Below, one piece after another: positions 1 to 7,086 of a stretch of DNA of 16,416 bases. A program made the position numbers and the translations under genes. The DNA comes from Candidatus Pacearchaeota archaeon CG11_big_fil_rev_8_21_14_0_20_30_13 (GTDB lineage: Archaea > Nanobdellota > Nanobdellia > Pacearchaeales > GW2011-AR1), in the NCBI GenBank assembly GCA_002762735.1, contig PCVV01000042.1, positions 1 to 16,416 on the forward strand, written 5' to 3'. Under the pieces are notes generated by a model, which had not been told where the DNA came from, did no database searches, and worked only from the letters and a program-made list of their open reading frames with translations. Each line of letters opens with the position of its first letter. The stretch's first letter is position 1.

Positions 1-282
1 CCCATGGTGGCAGATCCAACCCATGAGATTTCATATAAATATCAAACTCTTATTTCTGAAGAAGGAGTTGCTCTAAGAGGTTCATTTTTAATTGATCCTG
101 ATGGAATTTTGAAAGCTTATGAAGTTCATGACAATTCTCTTGGAAGAAACGTAGAAGAATTACTTAGAAAACTTGAAGCTGCAATATTTGTGAGAAATAA
201 CGGAGGAGAAGTTTGCCCTGCAAATTGGAAACCCGGATCAAAAACATTAAAACCCGGACTTGACCTAGTTGGAAAGATTTAA
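1..282 (+). CDS. Peroxiredoxin (AhpC/TSA 2-Cys type), 5' truncated by window edge
   Basis: This is the C-terminal part of a thiol peroxidase that reduces hydrogen peroxide and organic hydroperoxides in the cytoplasm. The reading frame is open from base 1, so the start and the peroxidatic cysteine lie outside the window. The visible 93 codons contain the family signatures DPTHEIS, ALRGSFLIDPDG, the EVHDNSLGRN segment and GEVCPANWKPG, whose Cys is the resolving cysteine of typical 2-Cys enzymes. The protein ends at a conserved-looking KTLKPGLDLVGKI tail, so the 3' end appears complete. The following iron-sulfur operon has its own promoter, so co-transcription is not required, although an oxidative-stress gene beside SUF genes fits functionally. 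The family assignment is firm; the subtype rests on half the protein. Confidence 0.93.
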   Translation, partial: PMVADPTHEISYKYQTLISEEGVALRGSFLIDPDGILKAYEVHDNSLGRNVEELLRKLEAAIFVRNNGGEVCPANWKPGSKTLKPGLDLVGKI

Positions 283-416
283 GATTAATCCCCTCCAAAA
301 ACAAACATAGATTCCAAAAAAGACCTTCTCTTCATAAAAAATTGTTATAATTAAAATTTATAAAATTAATTCTTTTTGAAAATATTCTTTCTAACTAAAG
401 AACTTATCCCGTAACC

Positions 417-425
417 TTTAAATAT
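417..425 (+). promoter_or_regulatory. TATA box of the ferredoxin/SUF operon
   Basis: TTTAAATAT preceded by AACC forms an archaeal TATA/BRE-like element. Expected initiation about 25 bp downstream (near 443-447) gives a leader of roughly 20 nt that just includes the ribosome site at 449-454. The same nine bases recur upstream of the DsbA-like gene at 14896-14904. Confidence 0.6.
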
Positions 426-448
426 GAACCGCTTTTCATATGTTTAAT

Positions 449-454
449 AGGAGG
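449..454 (+). promoter_or_regulatory. Shine-Dalgarno site of ferredoxin gene
   Basis: AGGAGG lies 11 nt before the ATG at 466 and fixes that start. It is the only clear ribosome site in the SUF operon; the downstream genes start at overlaps or within a few bases of the previous stop. Confidence 0.7.
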
Positions 455-465
455 TTTAAGGAAAA

Positions 466-729
466 ATGCCAAAAATAAAGATGAAAGGAAAGGAAGTCAC
501 AATTCCAAAAGATGGAAACTCCTCTTCTAAATTCGAAGAATTGGGAATCGCTCTTAGTTGTTGTGGAGGAATTTGCGGAACATGCAAGATAAAAGTTTTA
601 AAAGGCATAGAAAATATTAATCCAAAAACTGAAGAGGAAATGGAATTTCAACTAGAAAAAAATGAAAGACTAGCATGCCAATGCCACAAAATAAAAGGAG
701 ATATTGAAATAGATTATGAAGAGTGGTAA
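466..729 (+). CDS. 2Fe-2S ferredoxin
   Basis: Small electron carrier (87 aa) with a beta-grasp 2Fe-2S domain. Ligands visible are Cys32, Cys37 and Cys40 (C-x4-C-x2-C within SCCGGICGTC) and Cys71 in the RLACQC segment; Cys33 and Cys73 are extra cysteines beside ligands. The spacing is that of plant-type ferredoxins. It is the first gene of the SUF operon and its last 14 bases overlap the sufB start, which implies tight co-expression. I infer that it supplies electrons for cluster assembly or for sulfane reduction, a role that ferredoxins of ISC operons play, but nothing in the sequence proves the partner. The start is supported by AGGAGG upstream. Family assignment is secure; physiological role is inference. 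Confidence 0.9.
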   Translation: MPKIKMKGKEVTIPKDGNSSSKFEELGIALSCCGGICGTCKIKVLKGIENINPKTEEEMEFQLEKNERLACQCHKIKGDIEIDYEEW

Positions 730-2110
730 ACTTAAAGAAATTTATTCTAAATCGAATAAAGAAGATTTAAAATTCAAAAGTCCAGAAGGATTAACTAAAG
801 AATTAGTTATACAAATTTCAAAAGACAAAAAAGAACCTGAATGGATGTTAAAAAAAAGGCTCGAATGTTTTAAAATTTTTAAAGAAAAAAAGCTACCTGC
901 TTGGGGGCCAGATTTGACAAATTTGGATTTAAATAAAATTCATTATTACATCAAACCAAATGCCAAAAATAACTCACGTTCATGGGATGATGTTCCAAAA
1001 GAGATATATGATACATTTAATCGTCTTGGAATTCCTAAAGCCGAAAAAAATGCCTTGGGAGGAGTTGGAGCACAATATGAAAGCGAAACAATCTATCACA
1101 ATTTAAAAAAAGATTTAAAAGAAAAGGGGGTAATCTTTACTGACTGCGATACTGCCTTAAAAGAAAATGAAGAATTGATGAAAAAATATTTTATGACTAC
1201 TTGTATTTCCCCTAATCTTCATAAATTTTCAGCACTCCACGGAGCAGTTTGGAGTGGAGGAACTTTTATCTATATTCCAAAAAATCTGAAAGTAGAAATT
1301 CCCTTACAAGCATATTTTAGAATGAATTCAAAAAAAGGCGGACAATTCGAACACACTTTAATAATTGCTGATGAAGGAAGTGAACTACATTATATTGAAG
1401 GTTGCTCCGCTCCAAAATATGAAGAAAATTCCTTACATGCCGGAGGAGTTGAAATTCATGTATTAAAAAATGCAAGAGTTAGATATTCCAGTATTGAAAA
1501 TTGGTCCAAGAATACTTACAACTTAAACACAAAACGAGCATTGGTCCACGAAAATGGAATAATTGAATGGGTAAATGGGAATCTCGGAAGCAAAATCACT
1601 ATGCTTTATCCTTGCAGCGTATTAGTGGGGAAAAATTCAAAATCAGACTATATTGGAATTGCCTATGCTGGTAAAGATCAATATCAAGATACTGGATGTA
1701 AAGTTTATCATTTGAACAAAAATACCTCTTCAACAATTCTTTCAAAAGGGATAAGTTTAGATGGAGGAACAAGTTCTTATCGGGGATTGGTAAGAATAAA
1801 TAAAGGATCAATAAATTCAAAATCAAACGTAAAATGCGATGGACTTATGTTAGATGGTAAAAGTAAAGCAATGACTTTTCCCTCAATGGATATCCGTGAA
1901 AATCAAGTAGAAGTTTCACATGAAGCGACAGTAGGAAAAATCGGTGAAGAAGATCTATTTTACCTAATGTCAAGAGGGCTATCTGAACACGAGGCAACAA
2001 AACTTATCGTTGCAGGATTTATCGAACCCGTTGTAAAAGCACTTCCATTGGAATATGCTGTAGAATTAAATAAATTAATTGAGTTAGAAATAGAAAATTC
2101 TGTTTGTTGA
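716..2110 (+). CDS. sufB: Fe-S cluster assembly scaffold protein SufB
   Basis: SufB forms the beta-helix scaffold of the SufBC(D) complex, on which Fe-S clusters are built with energy from SufC. At 464 aa it has the usual full length. Recognisable landmarks are KEPEWMLKKRL (39-49), PAWGPDLTNLD (61-71), the HGAVWSGGTFIYIP region (175-188), and a C-terminal core with Cys374 in VKCDGLMLDG, corresponding to the sulfur-accepting E. coli Cys405, followed by SHEATVGKI with His402-Glu403, which match the conserved HEAT of the SufC-facing region. The ATG lies inside the ferredoxin gene (14-nt overlap) without a clear ribosome site, suggesting translational coupling. No sufD follows, so this SufB may work as a homodimer with SufC, as proposed for SufBC-only archaea. 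Confidence 0.95.
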   Translation: MKSGKLKEIYSKSNKEDLKFKSPEGLTKELVIQISKDKKEPEWMLKKRLECFKIFKEKKLPAWGPDLTNLDLNKIHYYIKPNAKNNSRSWDDVPKEIYDTFNRLGIPKAEKNALGGVGAQYESETIYHNLKKDLKEKGVIFTDCDTALKENEELMKKYFMTTCISPNLHKFSALHGAVWSGGTFIYIPKNLKVEIPLQAYFRMNSKKGGQFEHTLIIADEGSELHYIEGCSAPKYEENSLHAGGVEIHVLKNARVRYSSIENWSKNTYNLNTKRALVHENGIIEWVNGNLGSKITMLYPCSVLVGKNSKSDYIGIAYAGKDQYQDTGCKVYHLNKNTSSTILSKGISLDGGTSSYRGLVRINKGSINSKSNVKCDGLMLDGKSKAMTFPSMDIRENQVEVSHEATVGKIGEEDLFYLMSRGLSEHEATKLIVAGFIEPVVKALPLEYAVELNKLIELEIENSVC

Positions 2111-2117
2111 TTAGAAA

Positions 2118-2435
2118 ATGAAATCTAAAGAAGTAAAAGCAATTGCAAACGATTTGGTTCATTTAATTAGTTGGAAAAGTCCACTCGTCCTCCTTCCAAT
2201 TCAGCCAGATAAGAAATATGAAATCAACCTTTTAACTGGAAAATTGAATGTTAATTTTAAAGACAGCATAACAGAATACTTAATTGAAAAACATAAATGG
2301 TTTTTGAATAGAATTAAAGATCTAAATGGTAAATTGGAAGATTTCAAAGAAGCACTAATTACTATATTAATAAGAAAAGAAAAAGTAACAATCAATTACA
2401 AAACTAAAAAATTTGAATCTGAAAGGATTTACTAA
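2118..2435 (+). CDS. Unknown 105-aa protein inside SUF operon
   Basis: I do not recognise this protein. It starts 7 nt after the sufB stop and ends 2 nt before the scaffold gene, so it belongs to the operon. The sequence is Lys-rich, has no cysteine, no signal peptide and no clear membrane segment. A segment LVLLPIQPDKKYEINLLTG (23-41) looks like short beta strands and is followed by a helical, charged middle (ITEYLIEKHKWFLNRIKDL, 51-69). It lies between sufB and the scaffold gene, with no sufD seen. It is far too short to be SufD and has no visible SufD core. A partner or regulator of SufB is possible; this is inference from location only. Confidence 0.75.
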   Translation: MKSKEVKAIANDLVHLISWKSPLVLLPIQPDKKYEINLLTGKLNVNFKDSITEYLIEKHKWFLNRIKDLNGKLEDFKEALITILIRKEKVTINYKTKKFESERIY

Positions 2436-2437
2436 AA

Positions 2438-2800
2438 ATGAAAACAGATTCAATATACAAAGAAGAATTGATGGATATTTATAGTGAAAAATTAAATTTT
2501 GGAAAATTAAAAAATAAGACAAATTCTGGAACTTTAAAAAATCCTGGATGTGAAGATGAATTCACTCTTGAATTAGATATTAAAAAAGGAAAAATTAATG
2601 ATGCAAAATTTCACGGAACAGGGTGTGTTATAAGTACGGTCTCTGTATCAGTTTTGACTGAAAAAATAAAGGGAATGGATTTGGAGAATGCAAAAAAACT
2701 AACAAAGAAAGATCTAGATCATCTTCTAGGAATAGAAATAATTCCGACACGAATTAAATGTGAACTTCTAAGTTTAGAAATTTTAAAAAGAATAAAATGA
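2438..2800 (+). CDS. IscU/SufU-type Fe-S scaffold protein
   Basis: A NifU N-terminal-like scaffold of 120 aa that receives sulfur and iron and passes clusters on. The three cluster/sulfur cysteines are Cys38 (NPGCED), Cys63 (GTGCVIS) and Cys108 (RIKCELL), and Asp40 corresponds to the conserved Asp beside the first Cys. The usual NPxCGD is NPGCED here, with Glu in place of Gly. The spacing Cys63 to Cys108 is 45 residues, as in IscU, so the roughly 18-residue insertion of Bacillus SufU is absent. Conversely, the motif before Cys108 is IPTRIKC, like SufU, not the LPPVK chaperone-binding motif of IscU. It overlaps sufC by four bases (ATGA). I leave the symbol blank because it is intermediate between iscU and sufU. 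Confidence 0.9.
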   Translation: MKTDSIYKEELMDIYSEKLNFGKLKNKTNSGTLKNPGCEDEFTLELDIKKGKINDAKFHGTGCVISTVSVSVLTEKIKGMDLENAKKLTKKDLDHLLGIEIIPTRIKCELLSLEILKRIK

Positions 2801-3537
2801 AAAAGAAACTCCTTGAAATAAAAAATCTTCACGTTGAAGTAGAAGGAAAAGAAATTTTGAAAGGAATAAATTTGAACCTAGATTTAGGAAAAATAAATGC
2901 CTTGATGGGCCCTAATGGTTCAGGAAAATCAACCCTAGTAAATACAATTATGGGACATCCAAGGTATAAGATCACCCAAGGAAAAATTGTATTTAAAGGA
3001 AAAGAAATCTCAAAATTCTCTCCAGATAAAAGAGCAAAATTAGGAATATTTCTTTCATTTCAATATCCTAGAGAAATTTCAGGAATAAGCGTATCAAAAT
3101 TTTTAAAAACGGCTTCAAAAGAGTTAAACCAAAAATTTTCTATCTTTGACTTCAAAAAAAATTTGAAAGAAAAAACGAATCTTCTAGGAATATCCAATGA
3201 GATGACTGAAAGATACTTGAATGAGGGATTTTCTGGCGGAGAAAAAAAGAAAAATGAAATATTACAAATGCTTGTATTAAATCCCAATTTAATTATGTTA
3301 GATGAAACAGATTCGGGATTAGATGTAGATTCTCTAAAGATAGTAGCAAAAGGGGTTAATGAAATTATGAATCAAAAAAAATGCACTTTAATTATCACAC
3401 ATTATAAAAGAATTTTGGAACACATAAAACCAAATAAAATTTTCATAATGCTAAATGGAAAAATTGTATTAGAAGGTGGCAAAGAGATAGTTGATCAACT
3501 TGAAGAAAAAGGATATAACTGGATAGAGGAAAATTAG
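2797..3537 (+). CDS. sufC: Fe-S assembly ATPase SufC
   Basis: Soluble ABC-type ATPase (246 aa) that drives the SufB scaffold. It carries Walker A GPNGSGKST (38-46), Q-loop Gln89 in SFQYP, an ABC signature FSGGEKKKNEI (145-155) with the extra lysines typical of SufC, Walker B LIMLDE (165-170) followed by TDSGLDVDSL, a segment characteristic of SufC, and the switch His202 in ITHYKR. There is no membrane segment. It is the last gene of the operon and begins with a 4-nt overlap with the scaffold gene. All catalytic motifs are intact. Beyond the stop there is no obvious T-tract; the sequence passes into a decayed gene remnant. Confidence 0.96.
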   Translation: MKKKLLEIKNLHVEVEGKEILKGINLNLDLGKINALMGPNGSGKSTLVNTIMGHPRYKITQGKIVFKGKEISKFSPDKRAKLGIFLSFQYPREISGISVSKFLKTASKELNQKFSIFDFKKNLKEKTNLLGISNEMTERYLNEGFSGGEKKKNEILQMLVLNPNLIMLDETDSGLDVDSLKIVAKGVNEIMNQKKCTLIITHYKRILEHIKPNKIFIMLNGKIVLEGGKEIVDQLEEKGYNWIEEN

Positions 3538-3540
3538 TTC

Positions 3541-3725
3541 TCAGGATTCGTTGAAAAAATATTTAGATATGAATTTTTACTTAATTGTAATTATTTCCAG
3601 ATTAATTTAGAAAAGATTACTAAAGTAAATACTTTCTTGAAAAAAATGACAAAATTAATTTAAAATATATTGAAAAGATTGTTAAAAATGATTAAGGATT
3701 TGAAGAAGTAAAATCATATCTATGA
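3541..3725 (+). pseudogene. Possible decayed coding remnant upstream of the IS element
   Basis: This 227-bp gap has coding-like sequence without an intact gene. One frame is open from 3541 to the stop at 3661-3663 (peptide includes FVEKIFRYEFLLNCNY). At the A7 run 3640-3646 a frame change gives KNDKINLKYIEKIVKND, a stop at 3693, then GFEEVKSYL and a stop at 3723. The amino-acid composition is protein-like, and a single-base slip in the A-run plus one nonsense change would join the parts. No family is recognised, and AT-rich DNA can imitate this, so confidence is low. Confidence 0.3.
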
Positions 3726-3731
3726 CATCCT

Positions 3732-3751
3732 CCGTGCCCTAAAGGGCACGG
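3732..3751. repeat. Left-end hairpin of IS element
   Basis: CCGTGCCC (3732-3739) and GGGCACGG (3744-3751) form a perfect 8-bp stem with a TAAA loop. It sits 13 bp beyond the tnpA stop codon, the position of a subterminal recognition hairpin for a Y1 transposase. It could also terminate tnpA transcription. Confidence 0.8.
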
Positions 3752-3764
3752 CGTCCCATCGTCT

Positions 3765-4172
3765 TCAATGAAATGAATGATGCAACTCTTGATTTTTTAT
3801 GTATTCAAAAACAGTTTCGTAATTTGAACCTATTGAGCAACAGAAATAACCCTCATTCCAAAAGTGTCCCTTTGGATATCTCTTCCTCAAATTAGGACAC
3901 AACCTGAAAACTAAATAACTTGAACCGCCCTTTATTATCTGCAAAAGTTTTGAGTCGCTCATTGTCCTAGGGCAATCAACAATCATGTGCACATGATTAT
4001 TCATGACTTTCAAGATATTTATCTCAATTTTATGGTTTTTGAAAGATTCCTTTATTGCAACCTCGCAATAAGTTTTTATCAAATCTTTTCCCATCATCTT
4101 GTATCTGTACTTCGTCGTTATCTGAACATGCTTGTAGTTATTACCGACGCTGTGACCATATGAATTATACAT
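3765..4172 (-). CDS. tnpA: IS200/IS605 family transposase TnpA (Y1 HUH)
   Basis: Single-strand DNA transposase of 135 aa that cuts and rejoins element ends through a 5'-phosphotyrosine. The HUH metal-binding motif is His60-Val-His62 in NNHVHMIVDCP, and the catalytic tyrosine is most likely Tyr124 in VFEYIKNQ. The N-terminal HVQITTKYRYKMM (15-27) is typical of the family. The gene is intact, with no frameshift, so the element could still be active. A GGAGGG ribosome site at 4178-4183 lies 5 nt upstream of the ATG. Two further hairpins upstream (4209-4225, 4234-4256) lie in the likely leader and may limit translation, as reported for IS200. No tnpB is nearby. Confidence 0.93.
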   Translation of the reverse strand: MYNSYGHSVGNNYKHVQITTKYRYKMMGKDLIKTYCEVAIKESFKNHKIEINILKVMNNHVHMIVDCPRTMSDSKLLQIIKGGSSYLVFRLCPNLRKRYPKGHFWNEGYFCCSIGSNYETVFEYIKNQELHHSFH

Positions 4173-4208
4173 TTTAGCCCTCCGAAAGATTTATTTATTT
4201 AGATAAAG

Positions 4209-4225
4209 TATCCACTAAGTGGATA
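4209..4225. repeat. Short palindrome upstream of tnpA
   Basis: TATCCAC (4209-4215) and GTGGATA (4219-4225) make a 7-bp stem with a 3-nt TAA loop. It lies 37 bp upstream of the tnpA start. It may be part of the element's leader structure or an internal remnant of an end hairpin; its role is not shown by the sequence. Confidence 0.55.
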
Positions 4226-4233
4226 TACATTCA

Positions 4234-4264
4234 AGTAGCCGACAATCACGGCTACTCTTTTTTT
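4234..4264 (+). terminator. Stem-loop plus T-run inside the IS element
   Basis: AGTAGCCG (4234-4241) pairs with CGGCTACT (4249-4256) around a 7-nt loop and is followed by a T7 run at 4258-4264 on the plus strand. This has the form of an intrinsic terminator reading rightward, yet no intact plus-strand gene precedes it. It may shield tnpA or its neighbours from readthrough, or be a structural relic of the element. Confidence 0.45.
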
Positions 4265-4306
4265 AGTGAATCAAAATAGAAAAATGTTTTTCATCAGACG
4301 CCATTC

Positions 4307-4330
4307 ATCCTTCAGCTAAAGCAGAAGGAT
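4307..4330. repeat. Right-end hairpin of IS element
   Basis: ATCCTTC (4307-4313) pairs with GAAGGAT (4324-4330); inside, an A/A mismatch is followed by GC/GC closing a TAAA loop at 4317-4320, the same loop as in the hairpin at 3732-3751. Flanking GCC (4300-4302) and GGC (4335-4337) extend the symmetry. An imperfect hairpin of this kind matches right ends of IS200/IS605 elements. Confidence 0.7.
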
Positions 4331-4342
4331 TTCTGGCTAAAC

Positions 4343-4435
4343 TTTAAAATTTCTGGAAATAGTGAAGAAACAATAACAAGAACTCAAATGGAAAAAAGAT
4401 TTTATAATAAGATTTTATATGAATCATTAAAGTAA
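4343..4435 (+). pseudogene. Possible C-terminal gene remnant downstream of the IS element
   Basis: Thirty codons ending in TAA read FKISGNSEETITRTQ, then MEKRFYNKILYESLK. The composition is protein-like and unlike random AT-rich sequence, but there is no start with a ribosome site and no family is recognised. It may be the tail of the gene whose other remnant lies at 3541-3725, separated by the insertion. Confidence 0.3.
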
Positions 4436-4471
4436 TGCAAAATATGAAAAAATAATTCATAAGTCCACAAG

Positions 4472-4479
4472 GTTTATTA
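4472..4479 (+). promoter_or_regulatory. TATA box of FMN reductase gene
   Basis: GTTTATTA is centred about 28 bp before the ATG at 4503, and there is no Shine-Dalgarno in between. Transcription would start at or next to the start codon, giving a leaderless mRNA. Confidence 0.55.
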
Positions 4480-4502
4480 AAGAACCTTTAACTAAATTAA
4501 TT

Positions 4503-5078
4503 ATGGCAAAAGTTTCAGTTATATTAGGTTCTGTTCGTGAAGGACGAGAAGGAATTAAAGCAGCAAAATTTATAGTGAAAAGACTAAAAGAAAGAGGCCA
4601 TGAAGCAATATTAATTGACCCCTTAGAATATGAACTTCCGCTACTAAAAAATAAATTTGCGTACCTTGAAGACGAAGAAAAAACTGAAAATATGGAAAAA
4701 CTTCAAGAAATTTTTTCTTCTTCGGAAGGCTTCGTAATTGTAAGTGCTGAATACAATCACGGAGTCCCGCCAGCACTAAAAAACATTGTTGACTACTTTA
4801 TGAATGAATTCTTTTTCAAACCTTCAGCAATAGTAACTTACTCGATGGGCCCGTTTGGAGGAGTAAGAGTGATGATGCAATGGCGACCTATTTTAGCTGA
4901 ACTTGGAATGCCTTCAATTCCAACAACACTTCCAATTCCATCAATTCAGAATACATTTGACGAAGAAGGAAATCCAAAAGACTCTTCATATAACGAGAAA
5001 ACAAAAAAATTCTTTGATGAATTCGATTGGTATATTGACACTTTCAAAGCTGGCCGTGAAAACGGAATTCCTTATTAA
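4503..5078 (+). CDS. NADPH-dependent FMN reductase family flavoprotein
   Basis: A flavodoxin-fold reductase of 191 aa that moves electrons from NAD(P)H through FMN to quinones, azo compounds, metals or other acceptors in the cytoplasm. The FMN-phosphate loop GSVREGR (9-15) and the second flavin-binding motif EYNHGVPPALKNIVDY (83-98) are both intact. The C-terminal third (SSYNEKTKKFFDEFDWYI) is helical, as usual. The gene is monocistronic with a leaderless promoter. Its stop codon directly abuts the stop codon of the convergent copper ATPase gene. A link to metal or redox stress is suggested by the neighbourhood only; substrate cannot be told from sequence. Confidence 0.9.
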   Translation: MAKVSVILGSVREGREGIKAAKFIVKRLKERGHEAILIDPLEYELPLLKNKFAYLEDEEKTENMEKLQEIFSSSEGFVIVSAEYNHGVPPALKNIVDYFMNEFFFKPSAIVTYSMGPFGGVRVMMQWRPILAELGMPSIPTTLPIPSIQNTFDEEGNPKDSSYNEKTKKFFDEFDWYIDTFKAGRENGIPY

Positions 5079-7073
5079 TTAAATCTTCGCTCTTCTTAAC
5101 AAATTAGCATTTGTAACGACGGTTATTGATGAAAGTGCCATTGCAATCTCTGCAAAGACTGGGTGTAAAACTCCGCCGACAGCAAGGGGAATTGCAACTA
5201 TATTATAAGCGAAAGCCCAGAATAAATTTTGCTTTATTTTTGAAAATGTTGCCTTGCTTAATTCTATTGCCTGACAAACTCCCATTAAAGAGCCGTTTGT
5301 TAAAACAATATCTCCAGCTTCTATCGCAATATCCGTCCCAGTTCCCATAGCAACCCCAACATTTGCTTGTTTTAATGCTGGAGCATCATTAATGCCATCT
5401 CCAACAAAAGAAACATTCTCTCCATTTTTTGCCTGAAGTTCTTTGACTTTTTCAGATTTGTCTTCAGGCAAAACATTAGCAATAACCTTCTTAATTCCAA
5501 CTTCTTTTGCAATTGCTTCAGCTGTTCTTTCATTGTCGCCAGTAATCATAACCGTATAATATCCCTTTTTATGAAGGTATTCTAAAGCCTTTACAGAATC
5601 TTCTTTTATTGAATCAGCAACAGCAATAATCCCTAAAACCTTTTTATTTTTTTCAGAAGATAAAATCATAACTGTCTTTCCATCATTTTCAAGATTTTCA
5701 ATTTTTTTAATAAATCCCTTAAGACTGACTTTGTTTTCATCCATCAACCTCCTATTTCCAATTAAATACTTCTTTCCTAAAATATTTCCTTCAATTCCAC
5801 GTCCACGAAGAACCTTAAAATTTTTAACAGGCTTGTAGTTTCTTAAATTTGAATATATAACAATTGCTCTAGATAACGGGTGCTCCGACAATTTTTCCAA
5901 ACTTCCCGCAATTTCTAAAAACGCTTTTTCCTTTACCTCTTTTGATACCCCAATATTTGTAACTTCAGGTTTTCCTTTTGTTATTGTTCCTGTTTTATCA
6001 AACACAATAACCTTCACATTCTTCATTGTTTGAATTGCTTCCCCTTTTCTTATCAAAATTCCTCTTTTTGCACCCATTCCTGAACCAACAGTAAGAGCTA
6101 TCGGAGTCGCCAAACCCAAAGCACACGGACAGGATATAACTAAAACAGCTATGCTTGCTCCAAATGCAGAACTAAAATTTCCAAAAATACTCCAACCTAT
6201 AAATGTCAGAATAGCCAACCCCAAAACAGAAGGAACAAAAATATTTGTAATTTTATCTGCAAGTTTTTGAATTGGAACTTTACTTCCCTGTGCTTCTTCA
6301 ACAAGATTGACGATATGAGCCAAGAACGTATCAGAACCCACTTTTGTTGCTTTAATATATAAAATTCCATCCTGATTTATTGTAGCTCCAATAACATTAC
6401 TTCCTTTATTTTTGTCTGTGGGTAAACTTTCTCCTGTAACCATTGATTCATCAACCGAACTTTCTCCCTTAACAACAACACCATCGGTAGGAATTTTTTC
6501 TCCTGGTTTAACAACAATTATATCTCCCACTTTAACTTCTAAAATAGGAATTTCAATTTCCTCTTTTCCCCTAATAACTCTTGCGTTTTTCGCACCTAAC
6601 TCTAAAAGTTTTCTTATTTCTTGCCCCGCCCTACCACGAGCCTTAGCTTCAATATACTTCCCTGTAACAAAAATTGACATTATCATTGCAGAAATTCCAG
6701 AATAATCTTGAAATCCAAAAAATAAACTTAAAAATCCTGTAAAGTAAGCAGCAAATGTTCCCAATCCGATTAAAGAGTCCATATTAAAATAAAAACTTAT
6801 AAAACCCCTAAATCCTGATTTTAAAGTTGAGAAACCTACTATAAAAATAACTGGAAAAGCAAATAAAAGTGAAAGCCAGATCATTGACTCTTTAGAAAAA
6901 ATCATAACATCAAAAACAAAAGGCAAGACATACATTAAAATAATAATTGGAATGGTTAAAATCCATCCCCAAGTAAGCCTTTTTTTCCACATAGATATTT
7001 CTTTTTCTTCAGGGCTTTCACTATAATCATGATTATTCATATTACTCATTTCATGTTTCATTTTTTTATTCAT
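5079..7073 (-). CDS. copA: P1B-1-type Cu(I)-exporting ATPase
   Basis: Membrane ATPase that exports Cu(I), and possibly Ag(I), from the cytoplasm. With the start at 7073 it has 664 aa. Motifs: phosphatase TGES (213-216), transmembrane metal site CPC (315-317), phosphorylation site DKTGT with Asp359, SEHPL nucleotide-binding motif (His398-Pro399), GDGINDAP (558-565), and the Cu(I)-specific Tyr623-Asn624 in TM7 and M-x2-SS (645-649) in TM8. No N-terminal HMA domain is fused; the HMA protein is the separate preceding gene. Instead the first 24 residues are rich in Met and His, reminiscent of CopB-type tails. A GTG start at 7118 would overlap the HMA gene; the ATG at 7073, 13 nt after its stop, is more likely. 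Last gene of the ArsR-led operon. Confidence 0.95.
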   Translation of the reverse strand: MNKKMKHEMSNMNNHDYSESPEEKEISMWKKRLTWGWILTIPIIILMYVLPFVFDVMIFSKESMIWLSLLFAFPVIFIVGFSTLKSGFRGFISFYFNMDSLIGLGTFAAYFTGFLSLFFGFQDYSGISAMIMSIFVTGKYIEAKARGRAGQEIRKLLELGAKNARVIRGKEEIEIPILEVKVGDIIVVKPGEKIPTDGVVVKGESSVDESMVTGESLPTDKNKGSNVIGATINQDGILYIKATKVGSDTFLAHIVNLVEEAQGSKVPIQKLADKITNIFVPSVLGLAILTFIGWSIFGNFSSAFGASIAVLVISCPCALGLATPIALTVGSGMGAKRGILIRKGEAIQTMKNVKVIVFDKTGTITKGKPEVTNIGVSKEVKEKAFLEIAGSLEKLSEHPLSRAIVIYSNLRNYKPVKNFKVLRGRGIEGNILGKKYLIGNRRLMDENKVSLKGFIKKIENLENDGKTVMILSSEKNKKVLGIIAVADSIKEDSVKALEYLHKKGYYTVMITGDNERTAEAIAKEVGIKKVIANVLPEDKSEKVKELQAKNGENVSFVGDGINDAPALKQANVGVAMGTGTDIAIEAGDIVLTNGSLMGVCQAIELSKATFSKIKQNLFWAFAYNIVAIPLAVGGVLHPVFAEIAMALSSITVVTNANLLRRAKI

Positions 7074-7086
7074 TTTAATTTTATAT

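Larger units (their letters stand above)
3726..4340 (-). mobile_element. IS200/IS605-family insertion sequence (tnpA only); ends approximate
   Basis: The element contains one Y1 transposase gene and is bounded by two hairpins that share the same strand orientation, both of the form CATCC-stem-CTAAAG-stem-GG (3726-3751 and 4306-4330). Ends of this family carry subterminal hairpins and neither terminal inverted repeats nor target duplications, which fits. The exact ends and the short target motif cannot be set without an empty site. No tnpB is present: about 130 bp separate the tnpA start from the right hairpin. Either this is an IS200-like form or a divergent IS605-like form that lost tnpB. 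Confidence 0.75.

Noticed and set aside
1599..1826. Minus-strand open frames inside the SUF operon (also 2201-2395 and 3060-3287)
   Set aside because: Leu/Phe/Ile-rich shadows of AT-rich coding sequence, opposite to intact SufB, the 105-aa gene and SufC.
3726..4340. CRISPR array or guide-RNA locus in the hairpin-rich segment
   Set aside because: Only single hairpins of different sequence occur, with no regularly spaced repeats; without tnpB a reRNA/omega-RNA role cannot be supported.
4283..4345. Continuous plus-strand frame running through the right IS hairpin into the remnant at 4343
   Set aside because: It has no start codon with a ribosome site, and the upstream part is hairpin sequence of the element, so continuity is probably accidental.
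5126..5350. Plus-strand open frames antisense to the copper ATPase (also 6412-6705)
   Set aside because: They overlap strong family motifs of the ATPase on the other strand, have no ribosome site or TATA box and encode no recognisable domain.
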